A stretch of 21,726 nucleotides of DNA. Source: Tritrichomonas foetus (taxonomy: Eukaryota > Parabasalia > Tritrichomonadida > Tritrichomonadidae). Positions 6,949-14,890 of this stretch are shown in pieces (the first letter of the stretch is position 1; each line of letters opens with the position of its first letter). The stretch spans positions 2,318 through 24,043 of the forward strand of contig MLAK01001294.1 of assembly GCA_001839685.1 (NCBI GenBank), given 5' to 3'. Both the position numbers and the translations under genes were made by a program. The notes under the pieces are model-generated. The model ran no database searches. It had not been told where the DNA came from and worked only from the letters and a program-made list of their open reading frames with translations.

Positions 6949-8385
6949 TTTCGACAAAACTTGATCTTTATAAGTTTCAAGTTGTATGTCATTTAATTCA
7001 TTACCTCTATCAAATTTAACACATACGAATATTGCTATTATAATTACTAATATTATATATAAAATCATACGTGTAAATGGATGTATTGACGATGTCTTTT
7101 TCCCGAAATAATGATCACTCTTTATTGATGAAAAATAAATACATTTCATTTTTTCTCTATTGTTATCTATATTTTCAATCCAGTTATTTATTTCTGTAAT
7201 AGATTCTTCTTGAGAATTGGTATTAATATAATCATAAAAACATTTTTTGATCGGATTTATAATATAGAATTTAGTTTGGTTATTATAAACATTGTGATAA
7301 GAATAATTGAGCATCACTTCAATGAAACGATCTTCTCCTGCAGATTTATATGTTCTTATCAAACTTTTTGAATAGTGCGGTAAATTATGATATGTATATT
7401 TATTTGGGAGTATTACAAGGAGAAATTTTTCTTTTTGGTAAAACAAATTCATTGAAAGTTTAAAAATGTTGTTTTCACAGGATTCCCAAAAATCAATAAA
7501 GTGAGAAACATTAGTTCCGAAAGTATTAGAACTATATCGAATTTTGTTGTAATAATAAGATAATTTTGTGTGTTCTGTGGAATACATTACAGCATATATT
7601 ACATCATTTCTCTTAAATTTGCTTTTGGGATAAGCAAATTTTGGAGTCATTGATGTTCTTTCTATTGTAGATTTTTTGTTTTCTTCTTCATTTTTATTAT
7701 CATCTTCATCATCGTTTACTGTTTCAATATCTTCTTCTTCCTCTTCATTATCTTCTTCTTCAATATCTTCTTCTTCATTATATTCTTCATTTATTTTTTT
7801 ATTTGCTTTTTCATTTACTTTTTCGTTATTATCTTCTTCTTCTTCATGATCTTCTTCTTCTTCATTATTTTCTTTTATGCTTTCTTCATCAATGTAATGA
7901 ATATTTTTGGTAAAGTTTAAATATTCTTGGAAAAAATGATTGTTAATTGAATTACAACAAAGAAGATATTTATGGGTTCTATTAATTTTATGAAGCTCTT
8001 CAATACTAGTGATATATTTTATTGGTTCATTTAGAAGTACATTAAGTGTTTTATTTATGTATTCTGCATTTTCATCAACATTAATATTATGAATATCTTT
8101 TCCATTCCAAATTGATAAGGCTGGAGCAAGTTTTATATTAAACAATGTACATACATCTGGAAGTTCGTAACAAGAAACATAATAAATATCTAAAAAGTTT
8201 AAATTTTCCAAGAAAGGCTTCAAGGTTTCCCACTTTTTTTCAATAACTGAGTTTTGCTGTTTTTTTGAAGAGGTGAATTTAATTAAAGAGAGCTTTGCAT
8301 CTGGTCCATAAAGGCGATCTTTGAAATTATATTTGGTCAACTTGAATGTTTTCCCCAAACATAAAAAGGTGAAATAGAATATCAT
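6946..8385 (-). CDS. Membrane-anchored thioredoxin-fold (PDI-like) protein lacking CXXC, with an acidic insert
   Basis: A 479-residue protein. A short hydrophobic N-terminus (1-13) looks like a signal peptide. Residues 30-118 fit a thioredoxin fold: LSLIKFTSS stands where PDI has the strand leading to CXXC, and DVCTLFNIKLAPALSIWNGKDI matches the region around the cis-proline (Pro88). The redox motif CXXC is absent, so oxidoreductase activity is unlikely. Residues 120-165 and 260-400 may be further degenerate thioredoxin-like domains. Between them, 168-240 is almost entirely Glu, Asp, Asn and Lys. A membrane span lies near 443-462 (MILYIILVIIIAIFVCVKF), leaving a tail of about 20 residues. This predicts an ER-lumen protein with one membrane anchor, like TMX or PDI relatives. 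The acidic stretch could bind calcium or basic clients, which is inference. It diverges from the surface-type gene, with 233 bases between the two ATGs. Confidence 0.7.
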   Translation of the reverse strand: MIFYFTFLCLGKTFKLTKYNFKDRLYGPDAKLSLIKFTSSKKQQNSVIEKKWETLKPFLENLNFLDIYYVSCYELPDVCTLFNIKLAPALSIWNGKDIHNINVDENAEYINKTLNVLLNEPIKYITSIEELHKINRTHKYLLCCNSINNHFFQEYLNFTKNIHYIDEESIKENNEEEEDHEEEEDNNEKVNEKANKKINEEYNEEEDIEEEDNEEEEEDIETVNDDEDDNKNEEENKKSTIERTSMTPKFAYPKSKFKRNDVIYAVMYSTEHTKLSYYYNKIRYSSNTFGTNVSHFIDFWESCENNIFKLSMNLFYQKEKFLLVILPNKYTYHNLPHYSKSLIRTYKSAGEDRFIEVMLNYSYHNVYNNQTKFYIINPIKKCFYDYINTNSQEESITEINNWIENIDNNREKMKCIYFSSIKSDHYFGKKTSSIHPFTRMILYIILVIIIAIFVCVKFDRGNELNDIQLETYKDQVLSK

Positions 8386-8618
8386 TGATCTGACAAAAAA
8401 TTATCCGAAATTTTTTATAATAGTTTTACATGACAGTTTTTTGACTAAGTCTAAATGAGCTAATTACACAATATGTCTTTCTCAATATTTCCACTCAGCA
8501 CCAGCGCCCAGTGATGATCAATAGGTCAAGAATTCTTAAGAATAGTGATCGTTCTTCAAACTTTTTCCATTTTTAATTGTTCGTGGTATTGAAAATCGAT
8601 CAACTTTTTGAAAAATAA
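8386..8618. promoter_or_regulatory. Shared divergent promoter region with a 12-bp palindrome
   Basis: These 233 bases lie between two divergent secretory-pathway genes. A perfect 12-bp palindrome, ATTCTTAAGAAT, sits at 8532-8543, flanked by TGATCAATAG on the left and AGTGATCG on the right, so the symmetry loosely continues. It could be a binding site serving both directions. No TCA-pyrimidine-(A/T) initiator lies right before either ATG. The nearest are TCAGA/TCAAT on minus and TCAAC on plus. Confidence 0.35.
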
Positions 8619-11600
8619 ATGTTTCTCTTTTTTTCTTTTTTTGCTATCATCAGAGCAGAATCGACAGTTTCAATCTGTTTTTATGACCAAAGTGATGGTG
8701 ATTATTGTCCAGAATTAGTTAATCCAAAATTCAGATATACTGAATCAAATATCTCCATTTTTGATTCTCAAATATTCTCAAATTTGAAGTCACTAAATAT
8801 TTATTTGAGGTCAAACTTTGTTAATACTCAAAAAAATCCCATTTTTATTAATTTTCGTCGGTTTATTCGATTTAATACAGAGATTCATTTTATTGGTTTG
8901 AATTATGAGGAAGTTTTTATTAACAATTCTATTGAACACCCATTTTCATTTTCTTTTGATAATCTTAATATTTTTTTATCAAATATTTCTCAACCATTAA
9001 AAGTCGATTCTTTAATTTTACGTAATTGTGAATTATCTAATATTTCTGTAAAATCCCATTTTTTTAGTGCCGATGTTACATCTTCTATTTATATTAATTC
9101 GATCACATCAAACAATATTATTTTTCATGATTTCGATAATCAAATAATTAATAATCATAAATTGACAATAGTTGATTCACTCCATTCAACTGTTATGTTT
9201 TCAAGATTCTATGATAATTTTTCAATTAATTTTTTTAAAAATTCGATTTTTTTCAATGAAATTTTGGAGTTTCATTTTGAAAACTCAAAATCTTATGTAA
9301 ATTTCGACCATTCTTTTGGCGGAATTGAGTTGTATTTTATTTCTCCTTATATTCAATCAACAAACACAGTTTTTGACAAGATTTTCATTTCGACTTCAAA
9401 TTCGTCAAAAGTTTATTTTCCAAAATCGGTTTGGCAAACTCAATTTTTTTTGAGTAATTCAAATGATGGAAGCAATATCACAGTAATTACAGAATGTGAG
9501 AATTTACCATGTCATATTTTATCTGGGGGTGGAACGATTAATCTCATAGTAAATAGTGAAAACTGTGGATTTCTTTCGCCATTTGAATTAAAAGGAAATG
9601 AATTAAATATATTTTGCGGAAAAGAAAATGATGGAAAGTTGAAATATCATTTGGTTTTATCGAAAATCATCTCGAATGAAAATATTTCTATTTTCTCACA
9701 CTCCAAAAATTTAAGAGTTAAAATTTTAAACTTTTCCACACAAAGCTCAACGAAAAGACATTTTTCTTTTTTGGGTGAATCAACTTATATTTTCAGTCAA
9801 AGTTTTGGAAGTCCAAACATTCAAAAGACTGTATCTAATTTCGAATTTGACCAAATGAATCTAAAACTAAACAATCAATCGTGCTATTCATTTGACAATA
9901 CAATATTTAACTCTTTAAGTAATTCTGAAATAAATTTAGTTGATGATGGTGCTTATTCTATTATTGAAGTTCCTTTTGAAGTTGATGATGTTGGAACTAT
10001 TACTGCTAAAAATGCTGAAATTTTAAATGATGTTAACTTTCTGTTTAAAAGTGTTATGACAGTAATGCCAAATAAAACTGAAGTTGAAAAACATTTAAAT
10101 GAAACGATTAATGTTTTTTGCATTGAAAGTCATGACGGAAAAAACAAAATTGATTGTGGAAGTTTTCATTTTAATTATGATTCGAATAATTTCCCTGGAT
10201 TTTCAGATGGCACTGAAATCTATTCCAAAATTTGTTCAGAAAAATGTGTTCAATTAAAAATTGAGCGAAAACTATCCGACGTTTCCAATTCTTTTTGTTT
10301 CTGCAATCAACTAAACAAATATTGCACAAATTGTCCTCTTGAATCTATTGTTTTTAATGCCAATGAAGAGTTTGTAAATTGGAAGAAATTTGCAAAATCA
10401 AATGTTAAAAAATTAACATTTATTTTATTTGATGAAGTGCTACTTTCAGATGTTTTTGATTTCAGTGATTTTCAAAATTCTGAGGTTTTGATTTATTCAC
10501 CATTGAAAGATTTTTTGAATATTAATTTGCATTCTTCTGCTCTCTCTGTCAAATCATTAAGCCTTCAAAATGTTTTCCCAAGAATCCAAACATCAAATGA
10601 GGCCAAAATAAAAGATTTGTCAATATTTAGAGCTAAATTCCTAGATTCCGATTTAAATAAATTCCGATTTGATAATAATTCGATTTTCAGAGGACCAGCT
10701 TCCATACTAACTCAATTTAAAGAAAAGACACCAAAGAATGTTGAACTTTTTGATCTCCAATTTGATAGGTGTCATTTTTCACCGAATCATATTTCATTTT
10801 ATGAGAATAATACTCAAATTTACGATTTTGAAGAAATATCAAATCTTACAATTCATCTTGATTCCAAGAAAACTCATCATTTTTCTTCTGATTTGGATAT
10901 TTCTTCTAATTTCCTTCAACAAAATACTCATGTCGAAATTGATAATTATGTTTCAAGGTATAAAACAAATAATAATCTGTTTTTTGCTTTAGAGAATATT
11001 CCAGTTACTTTTCGAAATGATTTTCATGGGAGAATATTTTCCGAAAAACGAAAAATTCCAATCTCTTTTCTAAGATCTAACAATCTTTTCATTTCTTCTT
11101 CGAAGAAAAATGTAATTTTTAATGAAAAATTAGGGAAAATTGAACAAATAAATATCGATTCAAATCTAACAGAAGTTGTTTTTAATGAAATTCAACTAAA
11201 TGAAAACTCTAACTTTATTCATAATCCCGAAAAAACTAAAGTCATTCTAAATAATGGAGTTATTCGTGGAAATGCTTTTATAAAGCAAAAAGTGATTAAT
11301 GGAACTTTAGATATTCAACCATTATCACAGTTAATTCTTATTAATTCTGAACTAACGCAGTTTTCATCACTTTTACTCAATTTCTATAAAAATTATTTTC
11401 CTTACATTTTTCTCAACAACATTCACATGAATAACAATAACATGAACAATTTCACTTCAAAAATAAATAATAAAATAGTAGTAAAGTTTAATCAAATTGA
11501 TAGTCTTGATTTAATTGTAAGTGAAGTTGAAATGATAAAATTTAAAGAATGTAATTTAACTTGTGACAGCTTTAACATTATTTCATTAAATAAAAACAAT

Positions 11601-11819
11601 CAAAATTATGAAGTCAAATGCAGAAATGATTCAATTTTTTTAGTACCAAGAAAAAATGATACAAATAATTACAATATAACATTAATAATAATACTTGGAA
11701 TTGCATTACCATTAATTGAATTTGCAATTTTAATTGCAGTTTTTGTTTACTTCAAGTTCAATAAACAAAATGAAGATTCAAAGCTCAGTTTTACACCTTT
11801 GGTAACCAATTATGAATGA
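8619..11819 (+). CDS. Large type I membrane surface-type protein with two related halves
   Basis: A 1066-residue protein. A signal peptide is clear (1-13, MFLFFSFFAIIRA). The ectodomain (14-1015) is rich in Asn, Ser, Phe and Ile, has many N-glycosylation sequons, and repeats short strand-like segments (for example FSFDNLNIFLSNIS) that suggest a beta-helix or similar repetitive beta fold. A cysteine cluster at 539-572 (CSEKC, CFCNQLNKYCTNC) separates two halves. The start of the second half (SFCFCNQLNKYC, then VKKLTFIL) parallels the start of the first (SICFYDQSDGDYC, then LKSLNIYL). A membrane span lies at about 1018-1046 (LIIILGIALPLIEFAILIAV), followed by a 19-residue tail ending TPLVTNYE. 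The family is not one I can name. Trichomonads have many such type I surface proteins, so a role in surface contact is inferred from topology only. Confidence 0.85.
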   Translation: MFLFFSFFAIIRAESTVSICFYDQSDGDYCPELVNPKFRYTESNISIFDSQIFSNLKSLNIYLRSNFVNTQKNPIFINFRRFIRFNTEIHFIGLNYEEVFINNSIEHPFSFSFDNLNIFLSNISQPLKVDSLILRNCELSNISVKSHFFSADVTSSIYINSITSNNIIFHDFDNQIINNHKLTIVDSLHSTVMFSRFYDNFSINFFKNSIFFNEILEFHFENSKSYVNFDHSFGGIELYFISPYIQSTNTVFDKIFISTSNSSKVYFPKSVWQTQFFLSNSNDGSNITVITECENLPCHILSGGGTINLIVNSENCGFLSPFELKGNELNIFCGKENDGKLKYHLVLSKIISNENISIFSHSKNLRVKILNFSTQSSTKRHFSFLGESTYIFSQSFGSPNIQKTVSNFEFDQMNLKLNNQSCYSFDNTIFNSLSNSEINLVDDGAYSIIEVPFEVDDVGTITAKNAEILNDVNFLFKSVMTVMPNKTEVEKHLNETINVFCIESHDGKNKIDCGSFHFNYDSNNFPGFSDGTEIYSKICSEKCVQLKIERKLSDVSNSFCFCNQLNKYCTNCPLESIVFNANEEFVNWKKFAKSNVKKLTFILFDEVLLSDVFDFSDFQNSEVLIYSPLKDFLNINLHSSALSVKSLSLQNVFPRIQTSNEAKIKDLSIFRAKFLDSDLNKFRFDNNSIFRGPASILTQFKEKTPKNVELFDLQFDRCHFSPNHISFYENNTQIYDFEEISNLTIHLDSKKTHHFSSDLDISSNFLQQNTHVEIDNYVSRYKTNNNLFFALENIPVTFRNDFHGRIFSEKRKIPISFLRSNNLFISSSKKNVIFNEKLGKIEQINIDSNLTEVVFNEIQLNENSNFIHNPEKTKVILNNGVIRGNAFIKQKVINGTLDIQPLSQLILINSELTQFSSLLLNFYKNYFPYIFLNNIHMNNNNMNNFTSKINNKIVVKFNQIDSLDLIVSEVEMIKFKECNLTCDSFNIISLNKNNQNYEVKCRNDSIFLVPRKNDTNNYNITLIIILGIALPLIEFAILIAVFVYFKFNKQNEDSKLSFTPLVTNYE

Positions 11820-12283
11820 AAACCTATGATGAATAAAAACCTTTACTTAATGATTAACTCTTTTTTGTGATTCATCATATTGATATTCTTTATTGTAATT
11901 TTTTGGATGTTTCTGTTGAAATACAAAATGTAGAAAATTCACTTAACGTTAACCAACTTTTTTAATTTGATCATTAAAATCAACCACTGAATACACCCTT
12001 TTTAGAAAAATAGGAGTCGTAATTTACAAGTAGATAGAATTGTTTTTAAGTTCAAATAATAAAAAAATGTAAAAAACAACAGTTTATTAAATTGCTTTTA
12101 CTAAGTATGCTTTATTTGTACTTTATGATTAATATATATAAATATGATAGTCATAGATCATAAGATACATCATAGAGAATTCTTTATACACTATTTTAAT
12201 CAAATCACTCTTCAAAAACATTTTCTCAAAAAATTCGGAAAAAAAAAACAGTTTTATTTTCTGATAGGGTAAAATGACAAAAA
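11820..12283. other. Intergenic region, no gene seen
   Basis: A 464-base AT-rich gap between two plus-strand genes, with stops in every frame and no strong repeat. The part beyond about 12180 leads into the promoter of the PG-rich repeat gene and contains an A-tract at 12239-12248. Confidence 0.6.
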
Positions 12284-12288
12284 TCATT
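12284..12288 (+). promoter_or_regulatory. Initiator-like motif TCATT for the PG-rich repeat gene
   Basis: TCATT fits the trichomonad initiator and would give a leader of 17 bases before the ATG at 12303. A second TCA overlaps that ATG (TCATGG) but lacks the A/T at the fifth position. Confidence 0.4.
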
Positions 12289-12302
12289 CTAACAGGAAAA
12301 TC

Positions 12303-13292
12303 ATGGAGACATCAGGGAAAACTTTTTTAACATCAACAGAGGAACATCTTGTCGCAATTAAGCGCCGGATGGCTGCCCGTCCTCAAACCGCAGTGAATTT
12401 AAATCGCCCTACTTCATCATCGCTTTCTGTTCGCCGAATAGATTATTATACTCCGTCGATTAGCAGTTTTGGGAAAGAAGCGCCCAAATATACAATTCCA
12501 TCAAGTCGCAGAGATTTAAAACCGCTTATGAACAACCCAGGCCCCGGCGCCTACAATCCGCCCATCGAGCCGCAGATGAATTTAAAGATGAAATCCCGTT
12601 TTCCAATGGCTCAGAAAGCTGTTGAGGAGCCGAATTTGACGATGAATATTGAATTCATAAATCGGCCAGTATTTCCAAATAATAGAGCCTCCACAATTGG
12701 ATCGCGGACTGAGCAACCGTTTTTCTATATCAACGATAGCCCAGGCCCCTCATATGTTCCCCAGTCAACTCTATCTGTGCAAGCGCACAAAATCACAAAT
12801 CGGATCAACCTCACAAAAATTGAAGACGTTCCTGGTCCTGGAAAATATGAGCCGAAGAATCCAGGCGTAAATAAAGCACCTGCATATTCTGTCCAAGGTC
12901 CCAAAAAAAGAGACGAGTGGATGACCATTCAGAAAAATCCAGCACCAACGGATTATTCGCCGAAAGTAAAAGTAACAATGAAGAAGGAACCACAATGGAC
13001 AATAGGAAAGAAGAGCCGTCGTTCAAAAAGGAGGAAAAATCCAAATCCACCAAAATCGAGATTCATTGCACTAGAAAATTTTGTAATTCCCCTTGGAATT
13101 GAAGCAGACGCAGAAGAAGAGAAAAAGTATATTGATGAGCATCCTGCTGTTAGGAAAATCGTTCAAGAAATTATGGAATTAGTCAGAAAAGAAAGGCCAG
13201 ACCAACCCCTTGATTTAATTCGGAAGCATTTTGAACAATTTAAAACACCAATTTCATCAACAGCACGAAGAAAACCTTATAAGATCTATTAG
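12303..13292 (+). CDS. Sperm-tail PG-rich repeat (SHIPPO/ODF3-like) protein with a C-terminal RIIa/Dpy-30-like docking motif
   Basis: A 329-residue protein. Four PG-rich motifs are visible: NPGPGAYNPP at 78-87, SPGPSYVPQ at 146-154, VPGPGKYEP at 176-184 and NPAPTDYSPK at 212-221. Companion segments of the repeat occur at 60-68 (APKYTIPSS), 129-137 (ASTIGSRTE), 193-202 and 230-239 (PQWTIGKKSR). Such proteins line axonemal or cytoplasmic microtubules, some inside the lumen. Residues 236-250 are strongly basic. Residues 274-314 look like the dimerisation/docking helix pair of RIIa and Dpy-30: HPAVRKIVQEIMEL followed by RKERPDQPLDLIRKHFEQF, where the RPxxP link is characteristic. That domain binds amphipathic helices in radial-spoke and AKAP-type complexes. 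The repeat call is firm; the docking domain is a good guess. The base composition is richer in G and C than its neighbours, which fits the Pro/Gly/Arg content. A role in the flagellum or axostyle is expected. Confidence 0.87.
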   Translation: METSGKTFLTSTEEHLVAIKRRMAARPQTAVNLNRPTSSSLSVRRIDYYTPSISSFGKEAPKYTIPSSRRDLKPLMNNPGPGAYNPPIEPQMNLKMKSRFPMAQKAVEEPNLTMNIEFINRPVFPNNRASTIGSRTEQPFFYINDSPGPSYVPQSTLSVQAHKITNRINLTKIEDVPGPGKYEPKNPGVNKAPAYSVQGPKKRDEWMTIQKNPAPTDYSPKVKVTMKKEPQWTIGKKSRRSKRRKNPNPPKSRFIALENFVIPLGIEADAEEEKKYIDEHPAVRKIVQEIMELVRKERPDQPLDLIRKHFEQFKTPISSTARRKPYKIY

Positions 13293-13944
13293 AATGGATC
13301 TCATGTTCGTTTGCTTCTTCATTTTCTTTAATTTTCGCTTTTTGATATTATTATTATTGAGAAATAGTATTATATTTTTTGTTTTTGTTTTGTAAACATA
13401 GAATTGAAATCCCTTTTCATTGTAGGTTTTGTAAGGTTTCATTATATATATTTTACGCTCTGATATTCCGAGTAATTCTTTTGTAAATACTAATTATGTT
13501 GTATCTATCATCAAAGCCTCTCAGTACTTTATTCATATTTATATTGTCGAATAACCAAAATGATTATATGAAAGATTTATTGATTTATTAAAAAATATTT
13601 TTTCACAAGGATGTAAATAATAAGAATTACAGAGAATCAGCCCCACGAAGCGATAAAAGTTGAAGAGAATTTCTAAGAAGCGAGAAAATTCATTATCAAC
13701 AACCTAACATAGCCACAATTAAACACAACCATATTTCTTGTGTAATCCGTCCTTCGAGTATCATGATTAACATGTTTGGGGAAGGTACTTAAAGTCGTTT
13801 AATAAGATTGAAGTTCGTGCTTCGTAACAGCTCTCTTAATGTAGAATGAACAATCAGATAAATTTAATCAAAAATTTGTAAACAATAAATCAAACATTTG
13901 AAAGCGATTTTGGTGAATGCTGTTCTTGAAGCAATCCTGTTCAT
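13293..13944. other. Intergenic region between convergent genes, no gene seen
   Basis: About 650 bases with no convincing reading frame. The part 13293-13600 is T-rich with short (ATT)n. The part 13630-13830 is less AT-rich and has the near-repeat CGAAGCGATAAAA / AGAAGCGAGAAAA (13647 and 13678). I could not fit a tRNA or other known RNA to it. Confidence 0.5.
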
Positions 13945-14032
13945 ACCATTCCTTTTCATATCTTCCTTTCATATCATTCCTTTTCATAACATTCCTTTTT
14001 ATACCATTCCCGTTCATAAAAATTCTTTTCAC
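13945..14032. repeat. 15-bp tandem repeat at the 3' end of the small membrane-protein gene
   Basis: Units of the form ACCATTCCTTTTCAT (plus strand) lie at 13945-13959, 13973-13987, 13988-14002, 14003-14017 and, degenerate, 14018-14032. One 13-bp unit with a two-base deletion sits at 13960-13972. A diverged unit precedes them. The last unit overlaps the TGA stop of the minus-strand gene, so the array forms that gene's immediate 3' flank. Confidence 0.85.
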
Positions 14033-14478
14033 AACAAATTTTGCTTCAGATCATCGTTTTCATTTCTGTAGCTGTCAACAAAAGGCACCGCATTTGGAAT
14101 ACTCATTTGCACCATGCTTAGTTCACCAAGATGGTGATTGAAAGCAGTTGGCTGGCCCTCATTAATAGTTATCTCAACAGTTGGAATGATTTCACCATTT
14201 TGTGTCAACCTCCCATTAAATGGTGGATAATTCTGCTGCTGAACTTGTTGATTATTTTTTGCCATATTAGTTGGCTCATCAATTTGGTCACTTCGGAGTC
14301 CAGCCACAGATTGATCGTCGGAGTCTAGGTCCCTTTGCCTGAAGAGATGCGGCTTCCAAAAATACAAAATCACAAGTCCTGCACCAATACTGAACACCGA
14401 AAAGAAGCCACTTATTTCTGATGATGTGTGATGGAAAAGAGCTGTGGCTGTAACATTCGGGAGTTCGGTGAAATTCAT
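14029..14478 (-). CDS. Small single-pass membrane protein, unknown
   Basis: A 149-residue protein I do not recognise. The N-terminal 20 residues have two N-glycosylation sequons (NFT at 2, NVT at 8) and no cleavable signal peptide. One membrane segment covers about 22-44 (ISGFFSVFSIGAGLVILYFW), followed by KPHLFRQR, so the positive-inside rule puts the long C-terminal part in the cytosol. That part (50-149) is hydrophilic, Gln/Asn-rich and acidic (NNQQVQQQNYPPF) and probably disordered. A signal-anchor topology with an outside N-terminus is likely. Support for coding comes from the initiator-like motif just upstream and from the sharply defined membrane segment. It lies downstream of the membrane calpain on the same strand, with 412 bases between stop and ATG, too far for a shared transcript in trichomonads. 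TGA is the stop. Confidence 0.68.
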   Translation of the reverse strand: MNFTELPNVTATALFHHTSSEISGFFSVFSIGAGLVILYFWKPHLFRQRDLDSDDQSVAGLRSDQIDEPTNMAKNNQQVQQQNYPPFNGRLTQNGEIIPTVEITINEGQPTAFNHHLGELSMVQMSIPNAVPFVDSYRNENDDLKQNLL

Positions 14479-14479
14479 T

Positions 14480-14484
14480 TGTGA
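14480..14484 (-). promoter_or_regulatory. Initiator-like motif TCACA for the small membrane-protein gene
   Basis: On the minus strand TCACAA runs directly into the ATG at 14478. A transcription start at 14482 would leave a leader of only four bases, short but within what trichomonad genes show. Confidence 0.4.
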
Positions 14485-14781
14485 GATTTATTTTCAATAG
14501 TTTACAATTCCCGCTGATATTTTTTAAATATGGTCATAAAATTGTCAAAAAAATTCAATGAATGAAGCCGAATAATAATTGAAATTTGCACGTTTAATAA
14601 TGAACCATCTAACAAATTCCATCAAATGAATCACATCATTCAGATTTTTATAGTTTTCTTACCCTAATTAGATTTATTCCAACTATACTTCTCAAATAGC
14701 TGAAGATATTCATGAAAAATAATACAAATTTTTAAATCAAGAAGTATTCATGATAGATATTTATTAAAACCAAGTATAACC

Positions 14782-14853
14782 AATAGTATAATTAATAGTA
14801 TAATTAATAGTATAATTAATAGTATAATTAATAGTATAATTAATAGTATAACT
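14782..14853. repeat. 12-bp minisatellite, six copies, beyond the membrane-calpain stop
   Basis: Five exact copies of AATAGTATAATT are followed by one with a single change (ACT for ATT), in perfect 12-base register. Diverged units flank them on both sides (14770-14781 and 14854-14865). The array ends about 37 bases past the calpain stop on the minus strand. The rest of the gap 14485-14890 is AT-rich and holds no gene. Confidence 0.93.
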
Positions 14854-14890
14854 AATTGTATAGCATAATTATCTCAGTTGAGATTTCTAA

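Noticed and set aside
12286..12302. CTAACAG near the PG-rich repeat gene start as a 3' splice site
   Set aside because: It does not match the extended trichomonad ACTAACACACAG signal, and no upstream GTAYGT donor with an exon was found.
12725..13053. Three overlapping minus-strand frames inside the PG-rich repeat gene
   Set aside because: Shadows caused by the less AT-rich coding sequence on the opposite strand. No initiator or motif.
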